Assembly (NCBI RefSeq): GCF_904848185.1
Contig: NC_051043.1
Coordinates: forward strand, 13,256,310 to 13,320,309
Direction of reading: 5' to 3'
DNA: 64,000 nucleotides
Source of the DNA: Acanthopagrus latus
Taxonomy: Eukaryota > Chordata > Actinopteri > Spariformes > Sparidae
Shown: positions 33,453 through 46,142 of the stretch, piece by piece
Numbering within the stretch: position 1 is the first letter of the stretch
How the letters are laid out: each line of letters opens with the position of its first letter
Position numbers and translations under genes: made by a program
Notes under the pieces: generated by a model
The model's database searches: none
Seen by the model: the letters and a program-made list of their open reading frames with translations, nothing else
What the model was told of the DNA's origin: nothing

Positions 33453-36347
33453 TTATTCTACCATGCCATACCTAGACTGTCTGACACACAAACACACATA
33501 CAGTGAACGTCATCCACGGCGTGCCCCTCTCTGTTGCTGTTTAGTGAGTCACTGTCTCTGCAGTGCTATCTCCCAGCTGATCTGTAGTTAATCTCTCAGA
33601 GGCCTCCGGTGGGAGGAAACGATGAAGGGTGGAAGAGAAAGACGGAGAAAAAAAGAGACACTCTGAGCCGCAGCCCGATGAGCTTCCCTAAGCTAAGGCT
33701 CCCCGGGGAGTGCTCAAATGTCCAAAACCCCAGCAAAACTCCACTGACTCAAGTGGATACGGTTGGAGTGTGTGTTTACATGCCTGTGCTCATGTTCAGT
33801 GTTTAATTACGGACTGAAATACACTCTGCGCTTTTAGATATTTCAGCCTCAATATCTACCGGACTACCCACTGAGCAGCAGGGAGTTAATGGGTTTCATT
33901 AAATCTGACTGGTTTAAAGCATCAGTAGTAAAAATCCATAAAAAATGTTGCCTGTTGCCGAATCCACGTTTTTTTTTAGCTTCCTCAGAGCTTCACATCG
34001 AGAGCCTCTTTTCTTTTTTAGCGCATCGCGTCCTCGAGATCAAAGTTAACCTGACAGAAAAGAATCAATAATGGGTCAGCCTTTAGTGAGTGTTTCATTT
34101 AAAGATGGTTGATTTTGAGCTGCTCAGAGGCAGAAAAGACCAGCGGCTTGTCCGGCGGCGTGTCCGGCGGACAAAAACAGCCTCAAAGTCAGTCAACAAG
34201 CATGGAGTCCAACAGATTGAGGCGTCGGCTTCCGTTTGCGGTGATGTCTCCATTTGGTGGGCTTCCAGGTTGGCAAACACGCTGACAAAGCTGGGCTGCT
34301 CGGCTGCGGGCTCTGCTCACTGATCTCCTCTCTCCTGAGATGCGGTTCACCTCCGAGCACAAGAGATCTGCCACGGAGAAATCGTTTTCTCCTCTTTCTT
34401 CTGCACCCCCCCCCCCCTTTTAAAAAGAAGCTCCAGCTTGTCTGCGATACAGCGTGGCGGGGATGAAGATCAAACTTGCATCTGAGAGGGGAAAAACAAA
34501 AAAAACAGGTAGACGCGCATTCATAGACAGAGCAAAATGCTTTCACGCATCCCGTCCCAGCAATGCATACTTTCTCATCCCGCTGCGCCTAAAGGAGTTC
34601 TTACAATCTGTGCGAAGATGAGAGGCAAAGAGGGAGAGAAAAGGGGGGAGACAAACTGACAGAGAGAGAAAGAGAGAAAGAGAGAGGCAGAAAGATACCG
34701 AACGTATTCTCCACCTTGCTTCAGTTCTTCCCTGGCACCCAGAGGCTTCTCCAAAGCTTTTAGTGAAAAAAAAAAAAAACAAGCGGCTGTGCGATGGATC
34801 AAACAGCAGCAGCAGCCACTTTCCAGCCTACCCAGCAGACTACTAGCTTTGATATTTCAGTCACTATCAGTCCCCATGTTGCGTCTGTTTTATACACTGC
34901 CAGGTAAATGAATCTTTTCCTTTGGTTCTTTTTCCTCCCCTCACTACCCCATCATTACTTCTCCCCCACCCCCACCTACCTCCCTCAGTCATCCCCCGTT
35001 GTTCAAGGCTTTCCTCTCCCAAGACTGACTTGCAGTAAAACTTGCAGGTTTTGTTTTTTTTTTTTGTTTTTTTTTTCACGTTGTGGTCCTGGTTGAGCGA
35101 TGCATTTTGCCATTGTAATTACTGCCAGACCCGTGGGCAGAAGGCAAGGCTGGTTTGTCTGTCTGAATATGAGGAAGTGGAGACGTGCCATTTAACCCAC
35201 TCACTCCGTCCCACTCTCTTTTCCATCGCATCGAGCCTGCTGTGACATGCATTTTGCATCACTGCTCAAAAGCCAAGATACACTTTATGACTTTCATGAC
35301 CAGATGAAGGGGCTTTGGATTCTTGACAATCAGTTGACAAAGATGAAGTCTTGATGGCCTTTCAAAGTCATAAGGATCAACAGAAGAGAAGTCAGATCGT
35401 CAAGAACCAAGTGGAGTAGAGAACCAAAGAAAAGGAAATTTGTCCGTCCTTTGTCTTTGTTTTGGTCGGGGGCTCATGTATCCAAGACTAAATAAAAACA
35501 CCTAAATAAATGAAAAGACAAAGACGGCACTGGTTCATTTCTTACATATCAAGAGCAGAGCAGTGTTGTCCCTAAGAAACACTAACAACATAATACTGCC
35601 ATTATGCCTGGTATAATGTAACACCTTACCGTATGTTAGAGCCGTAGCTCCACTTCAAACTGTGCATTAGTCTGAAGCCAGACCACTAAAAACAAACACT
35701 TTTCCCATATAACACCCTGATTTTAGTTTCTCTGGACCGGTTGCCAATTTTCTCTTGGAATCCATTTTAACCCACGTACTTACCGCATACAAGGTTTTTA
35801 CACGGCCAGGTGCTGGATTACATCACTGAGCTTTTAAGTATCCACAGTCCCTGCAGACCGAACGAGAGCCAGGCCAGAGTCCTGGTTAAAATCAAGCTTT
35901 TGCAGCACCTTGGCTTTGAGACAGTCTTCTATTAAGTATTTAGTCTGCTGGCAATATATTTAAATCATCAAAACACAGTTTACAAAGTCTTTTTACTGAC
36001 TAGCTAATAGGCACCTGGTTGTTCACAGAGGGCCACCAACAGCCTTGTCACCACATTCTGTTTAATCTTGTTTTTGATCAGTTAAGTGATTAGTCTCACG
36101 AGCCGTCTGCTTGTTTTATCTTTTCATCAAATGTTTCTCTTTCTTTGCGTCTGAATTACCATTGTTTGTTTACTTTTTTTTATGCTACTCTTATCATACC
36201 AGAAATGTTAATGGTGCTCTTCATTTGTGTTTTGGGGTATTAATATATTTGCAGCATGACATAAGGCCTGTGCATGCTCCGATGCCAGATAGGATTACAC
36301 CCAAAGCATTTGCTTTAAAAAGAACTTGTCTTTTAAGTCCATACATG
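33453..36347. other. Intergenic or intronic stretch with low-complexity tracts
   Basis: C-run at 34408-34418, (GA)n at 34661-34686, A-tract at 34767-34779, T-rich run at 35051-35075. Unique sequence elsewhere; no exon supported. Confidence 0.45.
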
Positions 36348-36602
36348 AAAGGTCCAGTGTGAAGGGCTTAGGAGGATCTATGGGCAAAACATTTATAGAA
36401 TATTCATAATTATGTATTCATGAGTGTATAGTTAACTGAATCCAAGAGTAGTTGTGTTTTCGGTAACCAGAATGGGCCTTTTACACCCGCAGAAGAAGGG
36501 TGTATTTTTTTGTGGTGGAGCGGTTAGGTGTAGGGTGTTCTCTTTGGTTGCAACGCTCAATGACAGCACTGAATGCCACTCAAACCTACACACCGGACCT
36601 TT
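36348..36602. mobile_element. MITE with AAAGGTCCAGTGTG terminal repeats (internally deleted)
   Basis: The left end AAAGGTCCAGTGTG and the right end CACACCGGACCTTT are inverted copies with one mismatch; inner flanks (TTAGGAGGATCTATGGGC and GGTTGCAACGCTCAATGACAG) match the two halves of a well-known fish non-autonomous DNA transposon. At 255 bp it seems shorter than usual, so an internal deletion is likely. A clean target duplication is not visible. Confidence 0.75.
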
Positions 36603-36889
36603 AGAATATTATTTACCCAGGGAGTTTTGGACGCGCTGAGCAAGCATGCCTCTATTATGTGCATACGCCTTGATGAGCAATGTCCCGCGTTATAGTCACT
36701 GACTTACGCAGCTGGGAGCTGTCCAGCACACAGTCACCTCAGATCCCCCTTGTGCTGGTGAGGGAGTTTTGCGCAGAGCTGTTGAACTTACGTCGAGCGC
36801 GGCGCCACTAACCGCACTGCCGTGGTCGGTGGCTACATTGCAACGGCATTCCTCTTGAAGAGGTCTGACAAACTCAAAAGGTATTGAGG
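36603..36889. other. Unique spacer
   Basis: Moderately CpG-containing (GTCGAGCGCGGCGCC near 36791) but no promoter features or exon recognised. Confidence 0.4.
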
Positions 36890-37260
36890 CTGGCTCCCTT
36901 CACCTAAAGAGGCAAATTATTCTTTTATTCTTTGGATCCCTATTTGTTTTCTCTAATGAGCGCCCGTTTTAATTGCAGCATATTGACTTGTTCCTAGAGG
37001 ACTTAAAGACGCCACACAACGCGTTTCCGTTCAGATGGTTGTACGATTAAATATCGAGCAGTGCGGCGATGTTGAAAGAGAATAATCGCAGCCCTGACAG
37101 GAGACAAGAGCTATCAATGTCACACGGACTGACAAATCAGATGTGATTCATGCAGCATAAGTGCCATGCTGAATAGGCAATAACCCAGCGCTTGTATAAA
37201 CCTAATTACAGCAAACATCACCCCATCAGTGATCCACTATCTCATATATAGATTAGCGAC
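36890..37260. promoter_or_regulatory. Candidate conserved non-coding element
   Basis: Repeat-free with GGCAAATTATTC, CCGTTTTAATTGCAGC, ACGATTAAATATCGAGC, AATAATCGCAGCCC and CCTAATTACAGC. CpG is retained (AACGCGTTTCCG). Reads like a developmental enhancer; not proven. Confidence 0.3.
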
Positions 37261-37530
37261 AAGGTAACAATTGGAGGGTAATGACCCACTGAAATTTTCC
37301 TTGTATTGTCAAAACCTCTCGCTCTTTTTATTGCTCGCTCTCTCAGGCTCGGGGAGCGCATTTGCACTCAGGGTCAGGCCTCGCACATCCTGCATTTCCA
37401 AAGAGCTAAATGAGACTCTCGCTGTGGCCCCTGCCATCCTATTGATCCCCCTCTCTAGCTCTCCGAGTGGAGTTTATGCACTAAATTTAGTTTAGTGCTA
37501 AGGGCCCTCATTAATAATAGATCCATCAGT

Positions 37531-37557
37531 GGGGGGGGTGGGGTTGGGGGGGGGGAC
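37531..37557 (+). repeat. G-rich tract, G-quadruplex candidate
   Basis: Four or more G-runs (GGGGGGG, GGGG, GGGGGGGGGG) separated by one or two T. Confidence 0.85.
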
Positions 37558-39639
37558 CATCGCTGATTGATTTCAAAGAGAGAGGGAGTGTGAGGGAGAA
37601 AGAGACAGAGGAAGGGAGAATAACAGGTTTATTTACGTGAGTCAAATCTCCCCAGTAGTCTGAGTCAGCCGACCTGAAAGCCTCATCCTGCAGCGTTGGT
37701 GTAACACTTTTGTTACTTTGGTACTTTGTCACGCTGGAAAATTTGGAGAATGGGAATAGAGGCAAACACAAGAGCAGTCAAATGAGACGAGTAGCGAGCT
37801 GAGGCCCGTGAAACGCGGCATGAGCAACGGGGTTATGTAATGCCGCATGCAAACACACCGAGTTTGAATGTACAACAACAGATGGGACGCAGTTCCAGTC
37901 ATTTAAACAGGCATATTTTCGCTCCGACCATCATCACATGGTTACAACAAACCTGTTGACCATCCCGAGCGCACAAAACACGATGATATGATCGACCATC
38001 CTACCGAGCAAGAGAGAAAAATATGCTTGCACGTTATGACGACGAGATGCATGGAGGAAAAAAAAAAAACTGTGTGTGACAGATGGTTTTGCTCTCCGTA
38101 AATACATAAGAATCTATTCATATCCAAGCCGACATGCACACAGACATACTGTCAGCAGAGAAAGGCGTTTCGTGAGAAGCTACTAAAGCAGTCACTCCTG
38201 TAACCATCATCAAGTCAAAAACGCTACTGTCAGAGTCTGGCGCATTCCAAATGTTCACATTAGCTAACGTTTACAAAGCTACGCAGCTATGTTGGCATGG
38301 CTGTTTAATCTCCGTTTGTCAGATACGAGCAAACAATATCAATATTAGCCGGACATTTGGAAGCCTAAATCATACAGAAAAAAATGCTGACATTCATCAA
38401 AAGATACAGTTCTTGGCCAAAAGAGAGAGCGAATGTACATTTGGACAGATGAGTGGATGTAAATTGCAGGTGAAAATAAAAATGCATTTGAATTTTGCTA
38501 ATTTCTTTGGCAGGCGGGTAACAAGCCTCTCATCCTGCGATCATCGATACAGCAGTATATCACAGGCATTAATCAGATTGAAAAAAAAATAATAATGATG
38601 TGACTGATAGTATGTACAATACCAAAGGATTCCAACATAAAGTTTGCATTTAGAAACCGAACCATATCTATAATTCCAGATCCAAGCCCTGCTGTCTGAC
38701 GATGTAAGATTTCTAATATCGGGTCGCAAGCAGCGCTGGTGTAGGCTGACACATATATATATATAGCTACAGTTACAGACATTAGCCAAACTCTAGCCAG
38801 ATATATGAACCAACCCCCTCTAGCCTGATAAGTGGGTTAAGGTGGGTTGTTGGAGGGGATCTTATTTGGATTGGACCTGGCTGCCTTGCCACAGGGTGCA
38901 GCTGTAATGACAGGCCTTTCAGCAGCCACACAACCACACTGAGCATGGCTCATCACAGACAGCAGCCCTACAGGGGAATTATATGGAGCGACCTGGCACC
39001 ATAGCACTAGATTTTCCAGCAGACTGCCTCTTGGGTTGTGTTGACAGTGAGTAAGCCTTGAATTTACTCTGCCAGTCAATAAATCCCCCTCTCACCAAAC
39101 CAATGGGAATTGATGGATCATTGGAGGTGCTCCTTTCTTCCTGTATGTTGCACTTGTTTTTTATACAATGTGCAGCTGCGGTTACTGTCGGGTTTCAAGT
39201 GTGTGTGTGTGTGTGTGTGTGTGCACTAGATGCACATATTTGTTACTGCACCACAGGTATACATATGCATGCAGCCTCTAGTTTCAGTACAAACTTGGAT
39301 AGCATGCATACACTGCGATAAACATACTGTGAATAAGGCATGGTTTCATCCACATGTCCATGATTTTGTATTTGTGTTTTGAATCCAACACCCATTTGAT
39401 TCTCGTCAAACCTCAACCATAACAAAGGCCTGCACAGTGACATGTGAATACGCCTGTGTGTGTGTGTGTGTGTTTATGTGTTCGAGAGAGCCCTTGGATC
39501 AAAGTGTCAAACCAATCCCCAGTGCAGCGCAGCAGGAGGCGGGAGGTGTTTGTGCTTCCTAATCAGACTCCTGCGCAAAAAAGCCACCGGCTTTGTCTCA
39601 TGTCCCCTTTGCTTCTGGAGATAATATGACACATACAGT
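37558..39639. other. Intergenic or intronic stretch, nothing recognised
   Basis: Includes (TG)n at 39201-39224 and 39456-39472 and a small TA run at 38754-38765; otherwise unique. Confidence 0.4.
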
Positions 39640-39840
39640 TGTGCTGGTTTAATTCATAGTAATGGGCTGACTTGTCAGGATTATTAATCAAAGGAACTCC
39701 CGGAAAGCAGAGGCTTCTGTGAGCCTTGTGGGGAGCCGAGCATTCAAGAGCCGCATATCTGATTAAAGTACCGCCGGCATTATGAGCCGAGGCCCCCGAG
39801 ATCTGATAGTTAAGCAATTATGCCTGCGTGAACACTCTGA
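39640..39840. promoter_or_regulatory. Candidate conserved non-coding element
   Basis: GGATTATTAATCAAAGG, CTGATTAAAGTACCGCC and AGTTAAGCAATTATGCC in a CpG-retaining, repeat-free 200 bp. Pattern inference only. Confidence 0.3.
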
Positions 39841-42800
39841 AGTAATGGAGAGACTGCAGCATGTTCCAGCTGTTCTGTCTGTGAGTGTGACAGGCGTCAG
39901 CACAGCCAGCCCTTGACCTCACAGATCTGAAACAGCTTGCGCACCCGCCATTTACCAACATATCATGCCGCCTACTGCAGCTCCCCTTTGAAAAAGAGAT
40001 TGGATCGGGTATGAGAGGACAGACTGCAGTGCAGAATACAGCTGATGTGTACAATATGAACTCAGCATATATTTTGTTGTAAATGGTCGATAGTAATGGT
40101 AGTAAATTGTGTCCACTTACTTTTTTGTGCAATTGTCTCAGGACTCTTTACTCCATGGACGATTTAATAAAATGTTTGCCAATGAACCATTAACTCTGCA
40201 ATCAGTGTCTCTTGTTATGTCTTGCTATCTTTGCCAGCATAAATCAAAAGGACAGACTACATGAGCAGTTCGAGTCTTATATGGCTAAAGCTGGTTGTTA
40301 ATATATATATGCATAAAATGCCTGGTACACATTAGCCTCTAGATTGGAAGAGTTATCTATGACACTATTAAAAATAACCAGTTCAGAGACAAATATATCC
40401 AAATGAATGATCTACATCCAACAAAATAACATTAAGTGCCAGCTCAGGAAACAGTGTGATGTTCACATCGCGGAAAAGCGGAAGGTAAGGATCTGGAGAT
40501 GGTGTTTGCCAGGCTGCGCTTTTAGTCAACATCCTGTCTAGTGAGTGGGTTGGCCCCATCCCCCCATCCCACGAGGTTATTCCATTTCTTGTCTTGATGA
40601 TGCTGTAGATTTCAGACACCTCTTCTGCACACACGTCTAGTTTCTCTCTGCAGTTTGCAGGGCGTTACGGCTTGACGGTCATGTCAACGCATTCAACTGG
40701 CAGCGTCATTTGTTTTCTTCTTTGCCCTATGGGGGCATTTAGTTACAAGTTACCCTGGTCCTTCTCATGCATTTCATGCAGCTGTCACTTCACCGTGTTG
40801 GCATGCAAAAACACAGCTAAACGGAATGCATCACAGGTGACATTTATGTGAGCGCCACCTCAACATCCTGTTTCAGCAGGAAACACATTAACCACATCAA
40901 AGATGTTGTCTTTGTGATTTTATTTTTGTCAGACACAGCAGCAGCTGTAATGTGTGTTGTACTTTTGCCTTGTTCTGGGGAGAGACGGTTGACGCTCTCA
41001 GTCGAGTCTCATCCGCCGACCAGAGGGAATATTTACCGACCTGGCAATGAGACTCAGCTGGCCATCTTTCCCGGGAATCGATTACCGCACCTTTAAACTC
41101 TTCCATACACAGGACAATGACCTACTAGCATCTGCCTTTTTTCCTTCAGTGGTAAAGGTTACAATTCACATCCATTCGCACTCCAAACGATTCTGCAGCA
41201 GTCACTTGTACCCGTCGGCTCCGTGCCTGGCTGTGATGCAGTCATGACACCAGGGTGGACACACTACTTTTCACCCGTTTCCTGGCGTGTCACAATGATG
41301 CACATTGAAGTTAAAGCTGTTGCCGCATGAATACATTCGCCTCTGTCCCTGCTGAAGTAGCTGAATGTTAAAGACTCTTTAAAAACACGTAATGTCTTCT
41401 GGAAGTAGTCTGATCAGGAAAATGATATGCTGATTTCAACTGCCTTCTCCCTAATGGAAAAGGAGTCAACCGTTCCTTTGTTAGTGTTTTTAAAAAACAT
41501 ATACATGCTAATTTTGATGTAATAACGGTATATGTTGCCTAATTCTCAACATTGCTACGAAGATACCTGAATATATTTTCTGTGAGAGAAGACAGGGGAA
41601 CATTTTGGATTCCGCTGACCAATCATGCTGTCTGAAGTGGAAACAACACTTTTCTACTTTGGATGTTGTTATGATTCATAACCTTTGACTGACAAAGTCG
41701 TTCATCCTGTTTTATTGCGTCATCGGTCTCTACAGTGTCGACTAACGAACCAACGCAAACCCCGCTGGTCCCTGGAGGGAGGTCGGGGGGGTTGGTGGTG
41801 GGTTGGGGGGAGAAGCCTCTGCAGGAGAACCGCAGCAGGGCTGGCTGGTCTTGTCAGCTGGGCTGTGTTCAAGTGTCAGCTCGGCTCCCTGGATCAGCTC
41901 GCTTTTCAATGGCACCACCTCCCCTCTAATCCCTGCCTGTCATTCCTCTGCATTCACAGCTCGGGCCCTCCCCTGCACAAGCCCTCGGCATAACAGACTC
42001 CTCAGTGTACTCTCACGTCTCCCTGCCTCTCCGCCTCTCCCTCGCTCCCTCTCTTCCACTCGGTTCAATTCAGTTCATTTAATTTCAATTCTATGTAAGT
42101 ATGCGCGTCAATTGTTGCATATTTCATCGGAGACCTCTGCTGCCAAAGCAATGTGTTTACGAAATGATGTGATGTTATAAAGAAGCTATTGAAAAGCAAA
42201 CATTGAGTTAACAAATCAACTATCAATCCCGCTATCACTTCTGTGGTTTATTATTAGTCAACGCCAACATTTCTCTCTGCCTTTATCACTTCACTCCCAA
42301 GTCTGAATTCAGTCCTTAATTTGATTTAATGCTGTGCCAATAAAAGCTCAAAGCAGCTCCCGTCAAAGCAAAAATGATATCATTTAAATACATTTCTCTC
42401 CCTCTCTCCGTCTCTCTCTTTCTCTCTCTCTCTAATATGGTAATGTGCATTCCTGCGTCAGTTCAGCTGCCATGACAACTCCGGGGTTTTCTCCTCATGC
42501 TGGATTGTGGGACCAGAGGGACCTTACAGAGTACGCCCTGTACTGTAAAAAGACAGCGCGGACACCTTAGCTGGGAAAAGGGCTGCTCATGCGTCAGGCA
42601 TGAAGGCCATTATGGAATAAGTGCAGTGATACCTTTCAGCGCAATATAGATGGAAACGTACAGCGTGCAATGTGCTGATCTCTGTGTTATGTGCAGAGTG
42701 GAAGCTTCAGTACAGTGACAGTGTATAAATATTTCACATTGGCCTGCAGTATTGTCTTTTTGTATCATATGTGAGTTCTTCTTGTGCGTCTGTTTTATTT

Positions 42801-42989
42801 TTTAGCAGTAGTTGCAGTCATCCTTCATTGTTAATGCTGATAAAAATGTTTTTGGATGCCATTATCTGGTTTTATTCACAAAGACTGTTCATTGCACTTA
42901 ACTGAACCTTAAAGATATACACTGGTAACTGTAAGTTACATTATTCCTCAGTTTTTCCAAGAATCAGCCAAACTCATGAAAGTAGGCCT
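39841..42989. other. Intergenic or intronic stretch, nothing recognised
   Basis: Contains a G-quadruplex-prone stretch at 41775-41812 and a CT-rich tract at 42395-42433. No exon supported. Confidence 0.4.
41775..41812 (+). repeat. G-rich tract, G-quadruplex candidate
   Basis: GGAGGGAGG, GGGGGGG, GGTGGTGGG and GGGGGG runs in 38 bases. Confidence 0.75.
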
Positions 42990-43320
42990 ACAACTTATGA
43001 TTTTTTTTTTCAATTCTGCCATTTTTTTTTCTTTTTTTAGGATTAATCAATTAATCATTTACTATTTTTCTTTTTCTAGTTATCAATTTATTAGTTCAAA
43101 TTTCAAGTGCCTAAATGTCTTCAGTTTGAGTTTTGGACTGTTGGTATGTCAAAAAAAGCAAAGACATTTACTACCATAGATAAAAAAAAAAAGTAGCAAG
43201 TCTTTACGTTTAGGAAGCTGGAACCAACTCATTTAGTTTTTCCTTTTAAGTTTTTGCACAATAATGCAAGTATTAACTGATTATCAATACACAAGATGAT
43301 TGACCAATCACTTAATTGAC
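42990..43320. mobile_element. Diverged hAT-like repeat, family B, copy 2 (rearranged)
   Basis: GGATTAATCAATTAATC at the left, TTTTGGACTGTTGGTATGTC with AAAGACATTT in the middle and GGAAGCTGGAACCAACTC with TGATTATCAATACAC on the right are shared words with the 13556 copy's family, but the order suggests two partial copies or an inversion. Confidence 0.5.
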
Positions 43321-43591
43321 TCATCATAACTTCTCCACATGAAGGTCTTTTCCCCTGTGGTTTGAAGGAGTAGTGCATGTTTGGCCTTACCTTCAAAGCA
43401 ATGACTGTCTAATGGATCGAATAACAGCCCCTCTTGAAAATTAATACAGCTCCTATAACGACAGTCAGATAGGATATTCTTACCATTTAGCATATCTTCA
43501 GAGTACTGCCTGAAACAAGATTAGTACTCCAAGGTAGCAGCTTGATGAGGCTGTGGACTCAATTAAAGATAAACATGAGCATGGGAAAAAA

Positions 43592-43700
43592 ATGATAACA
43601 TGCTGATTTTAGGCAGGTAAAATATTTACCATGTTCACCATATTAGTTTAGTGTGTCAGCACAGCCGAAACTGATGGGATGGGAATATATGTTTGAACTG
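43592..43700 (-). mobile_element. Dispersed repeat family A, copy 3 (fragment)
   Basis: ACATGCTGATTTTAGGCAGG, TTTACCATGTTCACCATATT, AGTTTAGTGTGTCAGCAC and CTGATGGGATGGGAAT match the inner part of family A in the same orientation as the 1058 copy. Confidence 0.6.
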
Positions 43701-45349
43701 TGCCATAATGAACACGTGTGATTGGTCAGTTCATAAGATGATATTTCAATTCACGAAAAGGTGCAGTTTATAGTAAAACTAGTGATATATGAGACTTTGA
43801 AAGCACATAATTAGATGCTCCCCAATAACTAATAACCAAAGCCTTAGTAGGTTGAGCTGTTTCTTACTGATTCCGTGCCAAGGTGTCGGCCATGTTGGTG
43901 TTCATATTACTAAATGATATTAGGGCAAACTTTCTTTACTAGCAATATTATCTTTGGAATTGACAAGCCAAATGGGGGCACAATTGAAACAGGATCAAGT
44001 GAAGTGGTGGGACTTTGTCTCTCTATAAGTATTCAGGTCTATGACATACCATCATGATCACAATGACCAACTAAACAACACACATAGCCATCCATAGCAC
44101 CACACTGCTGAGTGTTTTTTGAACTTTTAGCCAAAAATATGTGCGGCCACCAACACAAATGATTTTTTTTTTTTTTGGTCAAGGTTTGTTGTTTCTTGTG
44201 TGTTTAAAGGGCTGCAAAGTCAAAACCTATGTAAATGCATCCAAAAACAGTGGACACTTTATGAAAACCACGGTGTAAAACAGCGTGTAAAGTTTGTGCT
44301 GCTGGCGACGCGATGCGAAACGTCCAATAAATCCATTGGTTTGTATTCCCAGCCGGTCTGTCGGCTCCATTAGCCATTTAAGAGCTTCTGCAGTGTTGGC
44401 TGATGTCTGATTCAGTCAATGTTGCTTTAGATAGCTCTGTCAGTATGGCAAGGTGACTGTGGCTGAAAGCAGAATGGGATTGACCTTTGAACCTCCAGCT
44501 ACTCAGCTGTGATAAAATGCTGACACAATGGACTTCCACACCCCCCTGAGTATCTCTCTCGCTCGCTCTCTCCCTGCCCTCCTCGCCGTCTCTCTCTCTC
44601 TCTCTCCAAAGTCCAACCTCGTGTATTATCTACTTGCTTTGAGAGCCAGCAAATTAAATCACACATCATAAATACACCGCTCCTGACTTCTGTGCTTCTG
44701 TGCGTGTGTGTCTGTGTGTATACCTGTAAAAAAATACAGCCGACAGAGCTGGAGAAACGCTCACTGCTCCCTTCCAAAGGCATTAAGTAGTGAATCTACA
44801 CTTTGTCTCCATGTCCAGACGCGCTCGCAAAAACCTGTGAATACTTTCAGCTCGCGTGTGCTGCAATTTGAATAAGGCATGTTGAGATTGTTGGCGGGGG
44901 CGATTTCTCTGTGATTAACAGCAGTGCAGATGGTTTACAGCTGCCTTTTACCGAGGGAATTACCTCTTAATATTTACAATGAGGCCAACGCAGCTCTTGG
45001 CAGCTGCTCTCTGGTGTCTGGTGCCAGAGACAAATATGAAACCCTGAGCCCTTCTCGGGGCACAGATCACAGCCTGGCCCGCTGTCCGGTCTTATATATG
45101 TATATTAATACCGTACTGGGTGGATTACTGTAATAAGATGTGCTTTTAGCTGTTAAGATACAAAGCACAGCTGTGAGCGACGGTAGCAACAAGGACGTGA
45201 ACAAGAGATTACAGGTGTTGTTGTGTAACTACCAAATTAAAACCAGATCTTATATAACAGAATGGAACGGACAAACATACAGCGTGCTGCGTGTAAAACA
45301 GAAAGTGAGAAACTGGGTATTTTGCCTTTAACGAGACGCCGAAGAGATG
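43701..45349. other. Intergenic or intronic stretch, nothing recognised
   Basis: T-tract at 44162-44176, CT-rich tract 44551-44607. Otherwise unique. Confidence 0.4.
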
Positions 45350-45720
45350 TAGTTAAGTAAACACTGCTTCCCTCCACTTATCATTCATATTTCATCACCA
45401 GCCTCTCTGCATGTATTGACATAATGTGCAGCCTAATGATGAGATATGCTCAGTGTGGAGACATCTGGGCAGCGCTGCAGCACACTCAAAGTGAAGTGGG
45501 TTGCTGCAGAGATTTGACAGTAAATGCTTTAGGAATCGACACATTGATAATATACTGTAGCCTCTGATAGAAGACTTTGAGGCTGTAAAGCCATTAAATC
45601 AAGCACCCAGCCCTCCACGCTGGCAAAAGTGTCTACAGCTGCGTTCAAAAAGCCATCCTGATTTATCACAGCCTAATGCTGAGCTCAGGCTGCGGAGCTT
45701 TTGTTTTTTAGTGGCAGAAC
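45350..45720. promoter_or_regulatory. Candidate conserved non-coding element
   Basis: Repeat-free block with CCTAATGATGAGATATGC, ACATTGATAATATACTG, GCCATTAAATCAAGC and CACAGCCTAATGCTGAGC. Low confidence without alignment. Confidence 0.25.
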
Positions 45721-45788
45721 ATATTCAGCCAGTTGTGACAAAAAGTGTTCCCCGCTGCATTTTTATTCACCCGTGCTGCTGAAGACAT

Positions 45789-46142
45789 CAAGACGTTCTA
45801 CAGCCAAGCTAGCAGCTCTGTGAGGCTGTACTTGGGCAAAGTGGTGCTAGTCTCAGCTTGTCCCTAACAACTAATTTCCCTGGTGTTCTACAAACAAACA
45901 AATTCTAGTTGACCAGTCCAAACGTAAGAAAAAACTCTGACAAGAGTCCAAATTTAATATATCTTGATAAAAATAGTCTGCATATTACATTTTCAAGCTG
46001 TCTTCATCAGAAAAACCACCAGATATGTCAAATGTAAAAGCAGGGCTTCTTATGGTGCGACCACGAGTGTCCCCAGAAAACGAGAATTTCACGGTGATCC
46101 GTCCAACAGTTGTTATTTCAATCTAGACCAAAGTGGTGGATC
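45789..46142 (-). mobile_element. Dispersed repeat family A, copy 4
   Basis: Left end AAGCTAGCAGCTCTGTGAGG with CTGTACTTGGGCAAAG; right end GATCCGTCCAACAGTTGTT with TCTAGACCAAAGTGGTGGA. Both ends match the 1058 copy; the middle is diverged. Confidence 0.65.

Noticed and set aside
33103..33591. 162-codon plus-strand frame with VFPKSNKTLC-like repeats
   Set aside because: It is the translation of a minisatellite with a period near 33 bp; the opposite strand is open too.
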